Assembly (NCBI GenBank): GCA_040226215.1
Contig: JAVKFF010000112.1
Span: 1-18,307, forward strand
From: JAVKFF01 sp040226215
Lineage (GTDB): Bacteria > Pseudomonadota > Alphaproteobacteria > DSM-16000 > Inquilinaceae
DNA: 18,307 nt
Direction of reading: 5' to 3'
Under the pieces are notes generated by a model. It did no database searches, was not told the DNA's origin, and saw nothing but the letters and a program-made list of their open reading frames with translations. Positions 16,935-18,307 of this stretch are shown here, one piece after another (the stretch's first letter is position 1; each line of letters begins with the position of its first letter). The position numbers and the translations under genes are program-made.

Positions 16935-17705
16935 ATGGTGGATCACGGCACCATCTTCTTCTCCTCCGCCGACACCGAGGAAGCACGCCAGGCCTGCCGG
17001 CGCCTGACCGAGCGATATGGCCAGTGCGATCCGCATGACGCGGCGCTGGTGGTCGCGCTGGGCGGCGACGGGCACATGCTGGAGACGCTGCACCGTTTCA
17101 TGGCGTCGGGCCAGCCGATCTACGGCATGAATTGCGGCTCCGTCGGCTTTCTGCTCAACGCCTTCCGCGAGGACGGGCTGGAGGAACGTCTCAGCCGCGC
17201 CCAGGCCGTGACCCTGCACCCGCTGACCATGCTGGCCAGCACCGGCACCGGCGAGACGGTCGAGGCGAAGGCGATCAACGAGGTCTCGCTGTTGCGCGAG
17301 ACGCGCCAGGCGGCCAAGCTCTCGATCGCCATCGACGGCATCCTGCGCCTGCCGGAACTGATCTGCGACGGCGCGCTGGTCTCCACGCCCGCCGGCAGCA
17401 CCGCCTACAACCTCTCCGCCCACGGGCCGATCATCCCGATGGGTTCCGGCGTGCTGGCGCTGACGCCGATCTCCGCCTTCCGGCCGCGACGCTGGCGCGG
17501 CGCGCTCGTCCCCCACACCGCGCGCGTGACCTTCGAGATCAAGGAGGCCGAGAAGCGCCCGGTCAGCGCGGTTGCCGACTACACCGAAGTGCGCGACGTC
17601 ACCCGGGTCGAGGTCTTCGAGGACCGCGAGGCCGCTCTCTCCCTCCTGTTCGACCCGGAGGCGAACCTCGAGGAGCGCATCCTCAAGGAGCAGTTCGAGC
17701 CGTAG
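16935..17705 (+). CDS. nadK: NAD kinase
   Basis: NadK phosphorylates NAD+ at the 2' position of its adenosine ribose to make NADP+, the cofactor used by isocitrate dehydrogenase encoded in this same window. The 256-residue protein has the catalytic GGDG motif at residues 43-46 (VALGGDGHMLETLHRF), the conserved NEVSLLRE, and the Gly-rich segment DGALVSTPAGSTAYNLSAHG. Alphaproteobacterial NadK proteins are usually about 255 residues and begin a few residues before an IAFVAS-like strand, which fits the ATG at 16935 (MVDHGTIFFSS) with GGA just upstream. An ATG at 16899 would add 12 residues without a ribosome-binding site, and remains possible. The protein is complete. Confidence 0.95.
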   Translation: MVDHGTIFFSSADTEEARQACRRLTERYGQCDPHDAALVVALGGDGHMLETLHRFMASGQPIYGMNCGSVGFLLNAFREDGLEERLSRAQAVTLHPLTMLASTGTGETVEAKAINEVSLLRETRQAAKLSIAIDGILRLPELICDGALVSTPAGSTAYNLSAHGPIIPMGSGVLALTPISAFRPRRWRGALVPHTARVTFEIKEAEKRPVSAVADYTEVRDVTRVEVFEDREAALSLLFDPEANLEERILKEQFEP

Positions 17706-17747
17706 CGATGCCCGTCATGGTCGGCGCGCGCTCGCCGTAAATCCGGC

Positions 17748-17753
17748 TATAAT
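17748..17753 (+). promoter_or_regulatory. Consensus -10 (TATAAT) upstream of the last gene
   Basis: A perfect TATAAT lies 66 bp before the ATG at 17820, in the 114-bp gap after nadK. No recognisable -35 lies 16-18 bp upstream. Transcription would start near 17760. Confidence 0.5.
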
Positions 17754-17819
17754 GTCCACGACACTGACGCTGACGCGCCATCCGGCGAATCGCAACTCCG
17801 CTTCATGGGGGGATCCAGA

Positions 17820-18307
17820 ATGAAGCCACTCCGCCTTTCCGCCTGCCTTGCCTCAAGTGCCATCGCGCTCCTGGCCATCCCGGCCGCGGCGCAGACGGGT
17901 CTCGAGAACCGGGTGACCGATTCGCTCGACTGGATCTTCGACGACGGCGAACTCAGCTACGGGGCGCTGCGCACCGACGAGGCGACCGGCGATGTGATCA
18001 TCGAGAACCTGCACTATGAGGAGGGGCGGCGGACCCTGGACATCGCCGAGGTGGCGATCGACGCCATCGCCTATGACGGCGCCTGGTGGTCGGGCATGGA
18101 CGGCATCACGCTGCGCGGCCTGGTGATGACCGAGCGCGACAACCGGTTCGAGGTCGCCCTGCTGGACCTGACCAATCCGGGCTTCTCCTGGGCACCGCTC
18201 CTCGACCTCATCCGCTCCGACGACATGACGCCGGAAGGCGAAGCGACGCTCGCCCGCTACTTCCTCGGCCTCGACGTCGACGAACTGACCGTGGAGGGCA
18301 TGGCGTT
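17820..18307 (+). CDS. Secreted protein of unknown function, partial (C-terminus outside the window)
   Basis: An ATG at 17820 opens a frame of 162 codons that reaches the window edge without a stop. GGGGGG lies about eight bases upstream. It starts MKPLRLSACLASSAIALLAI with likely signal-peptidase cleavage after PAAA (residue 24), so the protein is exported. The mature part is acidic, with alternating beta-type strings such as GDVIIENLHYEE, ITLRGLVMTERD and VDELTVEGMA, as in proteins with repeated beta-strand sheets. I do not recognise the family. It follows nadK on the same strand with its own probable -10. Confidence 0.8.
   Translation, partial: MKPLRLSACLASSAIALLAIPAAAQTGLENRVTDSLDWIFDDGELSYGALRTDEATGDVIIENLHYEEGRRTLDIAEVAIDAIAYDGAWWSGMDGITLRGLVMTERDNRFEVALLDLTNPGFSWAPLLDLIRSDDMTPEGEATLARYFLGLDVDELTVEGMA

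Overview
This window looks like ordinary chromosome from a high-GC alphaproteobacterium, most likely of the Rhodospirillales type. The evidence is a GcrA cell-cycle regulator, a single-cysteine DksA, DUF3553 and DUF2259 proteins, a recA-alaS gene pair, and a small ferritin resembling the encapsulated ferritin of Rhodospirillum rubrum. This placement is inference from protein families; no rRNA or tRNA gene lies in the window. I saw no insertion sequence, prophage, CRISPR array or integration site.

Layout. Positions 1-750 hold the N-terminal part of a minus-strand, membrane-anchored acidic protein built of 31-residue tandem repeats; it is cut by the window edge. Two plus-strand genes follow, a LOG-family phosphoribohydrolase (942-1526) and NADP isocitrate dehydrogenase (1728-2942), ending in a strong terminator that faces the next block. 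From about 3020 to 13716 every gene is on the minus strand. In transcription order these are dksA, a large secreted low-complexity protein, recA, alaS, a MoxR-type AAA+ ATPase with its CoxE-like VWA partner, gcrA, and the small ferritin. From 13935 to the end everything is on the plus strand: DUF3553, YdcH-like DUF465, moaA, a secreted DUF2259 protein, NAD kinase, and a truncated secreted protein of unknown function.

How the genes relate. Most are housekeeping or regulatory: TCA cycle (icd), translation (alaS), recombination and SOS (recA), stringent response (dksA), cell cycle (gcrA), molybdopterin synthesis (moaA) and NADP supply (nadK, icd). MoxR and VWA form the clearest functional pair. 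Readable control sites include strong sigma70-like promoters for dksA and for the secreted protein upstream of recA, an SOS-like direct repeat overlapping the inferred recA promoter, and good hairpin terminators after icd, gcrA and dksA.

Points worth a second look are the ferritin with a complete metal-site signature but neither an encapsulin neighbour nor a cargo tail; a GANTC methylation site inside a promoter a few kilobases from gcrA; and several independent short tandem-repeat expansions, both inside proteins (93-nt and 15-nt units) and between genes (14-nt and 24-nt units). I found no convincing new multigene system.
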